From contig DEXG01000031.1 in assembly GCA_002364005.1 (NCBI GenBank), positions 1 through 51,167 of the forward strand: a DNA stretch of 51,167 nucleotides. Direction: 5' to 3'. Every line of letters begins with the position of its first letter. Position 1 is the stretch's first letter. The notes under the pieces were generated by a model, which saw only the letters and a program-made list of their open reading frames with translations, did no database searches and was not told where the DNA came from. The stretch is from Phycisphaerales bacterium UBA3190 (GTDB lineage Bacteria; Planctomycetota; Phycisphaerae; Phycisphaerales; UBA1924). This document shows positions 49,617-51,167 of this stretch, piece by piece. A program made the position numbers and the translations under genes.

Positions 49617-50942
49617 ATGATGCTTCTTCGTCTCATCCTGACTATCACGCTGACGACCCTGCCCGCCTGCCGGGCGGTGCAGGCCCCGATGGGGCTGGCT
49701 CACACCGGTTCACACACCGACCCCACCACAGGCACGGCTGACAACGAGGTGGCCAGCGATGCCAACGCCAGCATCTGGCCCAGCCGCTGGGGCGACAACA
49801 CCGAATCCCGAGGCGTGATCATCGATCTCGATCCGGCGGTGAATCTGCGTGCGGTGCACTACTCACGCTACCACCAGGGACGCTCGACGCCGCAGGACTA
49901 CGAGGACGCCGCCCAGCTCGCCTCGGGACTGGGCATCGAATCCGGTTTCAAGTTCAAGGTCGAAGGCCCGGGCTCGTTCGTATTCGTCGAGCCGCTGAAC
50001 AACGATGAGCCGCGCCGAGACCCACCCGATCTGGCTTTCAAATATGTCTCCGCGCGTGAAGCAGCCCCCGACGGAGCGGCCGTCGATGAGGATCAGGACC
50101 ATGTCGCGATCGAACGCACCTGGTTCACCTTCAAGAACCCACGACCCGATCGCGAGACGCTGGGCACCATTGTGCTGATCCCCGGCATGTTCGGCACTCC
50201 AGAGCCCATCGTCGAAGCCTGTGAGCGATACTGGCACAACAAGGGCTATGCCGTGCTCCGCATGCTCTCGCACCCATCCCGGTTCACCCAGCACCTGAGC
50301 ATGCCCTATCTCGACGGCCACGACGACAAGGTCGCCAAGCGCATTGCGTCCAGCGCCGATCAACGCATCGCCGAGTGCGCCTACGCGACCAGGGCGGCGA
50401 TCGATCACGCGTTCCTGCAGAACGACACGCTGAACGATCGCCCGGTTGTGCTGGTGGGCATGTCCGGCGGTGCGATGGCCCTGCCCAGCGTGTACGCCTA
50501 CGACCCCGACCGCTACGACGCCGCGGTGCTCATCGCCGGCGGGGCGAACTTCATGCGCATCATGATCGAATCGAACTACCGCGACTGGATCGACGCCATC
50601 ACCATCGACTTCGACCCGCTCAGCGATGACCTGGGCGACCCGGCCCCGGAACTGATCGACACGCTGTGCGATCGCTACCTCGAACGCTCGAAGCTCGATG
50701 CCTACCACACCGCGCCGCTGATGGCCAACACGCCGGTGCTGATCCTCCATGCCAACAACGACAAGGCCGTCCCCGCCGAAACGGGCGAACTGCTCTACGA
50801 ACGCCTCGGCCGCCCGGAACGCTGGACCTACCCGCTGGGTCACGAACTGATCTTTGCGGGATTGCCCCTGCAGGTGCCCAAGATCGACCGGTGGTTGACA
50901 GAGCAGTTGGCTGATGTGGGACAGCCGACGCTGAGTGATTAG
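49617..50942 (+). CDS. Alpha/beta hydrolase lipoprotein
   Basis: A 441-residue protein with a lipoprotein-like N-terminus (TLPAC, Cys18). The hydrolase fold is seen from about residue 190: GTIVLIPGMFGT, the nucleophile elbow GMSGGAM (VVLVGMSGGAMALPSVYAYDP), an acid in ILHANNDKAVP and the closing His in PLGHELIF. It may be an esterase or lipase in the periplasm or outer membrane. It is divergent from the DUF368 gene. AAGAGGGAAGTTC precedes the start. Confidence 0.85.
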   Translation: MMLLRLILTITLTTLPACRAVQAPMGLAHTGSHTDPTTGTADNEVASDANASIWPSRWGDNTESRGVIIDLDPAVNLRAVHYSRYHQGRSTPQDYEDAAQLASGLGIESGFKFKVEGPGSFVFVEPLNNDEPRRDPPDLAFKYVSAREAAPDGAAVDEDQDHVAIERTWFTFKNPRPDRETLGTIVLIPGMFGTPEPIVEACERYWHNKGYAVLRMLSHPSRFTQHLSMPYLDGHDDKVAKRIASSADQRIAECAYATRAAIDHAFLQNDTLNDRPVVLVGMSGGAMALPSVYAYDPDRYDAAVLIAGGANFMRIMIESNYRDWIDAITIDFDPLSDDLGDPAPELIDTLCDRYLERSKLDAYHTAPLMANTPVLILHANNDKAVPAETGELLYERLGRPERWTYPLGHELIFAGLPLQVPKIDRWLTEQLADVGQPTLSD

Positions 50943-50947
50943 GGGAT

Positions 50948-51056
50948 CAGGGTGCCACGGGTTGCTGTTGTCGACGGCAATCGGAGAAAAGCACCCCCAA
51001 GTACGAAGTCAGCGCACGGCTTGCCCGCCTTCGGCGTGACAAACCGTGGCACCCTG
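50948..51056. repeat. Inverted-repeat element (109 bp)
   Basis: Perfect 13-base terminal inverted repeats, CAGGGTGCCACGG and CCGTGGCACCCTG, enclose about 83 bases that include GTACGAAGTCAGCG and further short hairpins. The size and ends suggest a small non-autonomous repeat or REP-like palindrome; no target-site duplication is visible. It directly follows the hydrolase gene and may end its transcript. Confidence 0.6.
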
Positions 51057-51101
51057 CTCTGGTTGTCCGGGGGAGAGGGTGATGAACTAACGAATCCAAA
51101 C

Positions 51102-51167
51102 TTCCCAGAAGACACCCCTCCGACCCCGGCTGACGCCGGGCCCACCTCCCCGCGGGGCGCAGGGAGG
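51102..51167. repeat. REP-like palindromic sequence, cut by window end
   Basis: ACACCCCTCCGACCCC, then a CCCGGC/GCCGGG hairpin, then CCCACCTCCCCGCGGGG and GCAGGGAGG. The arrangement with complementary CCTCC and GGAGG ends looks like extragenic palindromes common in GC-rich genomes. It continues beyond the last base. Confidence 0.45.

Noticed and set aside
3241..51040. Similar words (ACGAAGT, then GGCT, GCCC and CTTCG) near 3251 and near 51003
   Set aside because: The alignment holds only over short words with gaps; too weak to claim a repeat family.

Overview
The window is GC-rich chromosomal DNA from a bacterium that looks like a planctomycete of the Phycisphaerae type. The signs are six secreted proteins ending in a short Cys-bounded, dockerin-like module (core DxTGDGxLNFFDVSAF, end GCP), two secreted proteins ending in a PEP-CTERM-like PAPG / hydrophobic / RRRR signal, ECF-type sigma factors translationally coupled to TPR-containing Ser/Thr kinases, and a LysW amino-group carrier pathway. 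No plasmid, prophage, insertion sequence, CRISPR array or rRNA was seen. Two tRNA-Ser genes (GGA and GCT) are present.

Layout. 0-5.5 kb: MscS channel, GT4 glycosyltransferase, an isolated F1-ATPase beta gene (atpD) with its own terminator, and a Nudix hydrolase. 5.5-18.3 kb: three sigma-factor pairs (two with Ser/Thr kinases, one with a membrane anti-sigma-like protein), each joined by a 4-base ATGA overlap; between them lie a beta-helix surface protein, a dihaem oxidoreductase and a probable structured RNA. 18.5-21.1 kb: vanadium-type haloperoxidase, a small exported protein, tRNA-Ser(GGA). 21.2-29.4 kb: a redox/electrophile-stress island with TetR and MarR regulators whose palindromic operators sit in divergent promoters; its genes encode AhpD-like proteins, a DUF1348 protein, an isochorismatase-YHS fusion, a flavin quinone/azo-reductase, a DUF3891 protein, an NAD(P)-binding reductase and a zinc alcohol dehydrogenase. 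29.4-31.7 kb: rpoZ-coaC and two housekeeping-like unknowns. 32-35.1 kb: a cluster of small exported proteins (Cys/His-rich protein, pilin-like protein, and two paralogous secreted proteins with different C-terminal sorting signals) behind a possible Fur-family site. 35.2-36.8 kb: THUMP/RlmL-type RNA methyltransferase and a DUF1330 protein. 36.9-41.4 kb: lysW-lysX-lysY-lysZ-lysK, making lysine (or ornithine) on a protein carrier. 41.4-51.2 kb: an HTH protein of unknown role, two more surface proteins, an animal-type haem peroxidase, a TraB-like protein with an inserted pseudopilin-like domain, a DUF368 undecaprenyl-phosphate translocase, an alpha/beta hydrolase lipoprotein and palindromic repeats.

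The most interesting signal is in front of lysW. A 33-codon ORF has five Lys codons in its first 15, all AAA, and no Arg; all 18 Lys codons of lysX, lysY and lysZ are AAG. The ORF is followed by a strong intrinsic terminator and contains a segment able to pair with the terminator's 5' arm. This has the layout of a ribosome-mediated lysine attenuator for a LysW-type operon. Other leads are a four-helix RNA candidate with its own terminator, a GspG-like domain inside a TraB-like protein, and three unrelated peroxidase-type enzymes carrying the same surface-attachment module. All function calls rest on motif recognition by eye; no database search was possible.
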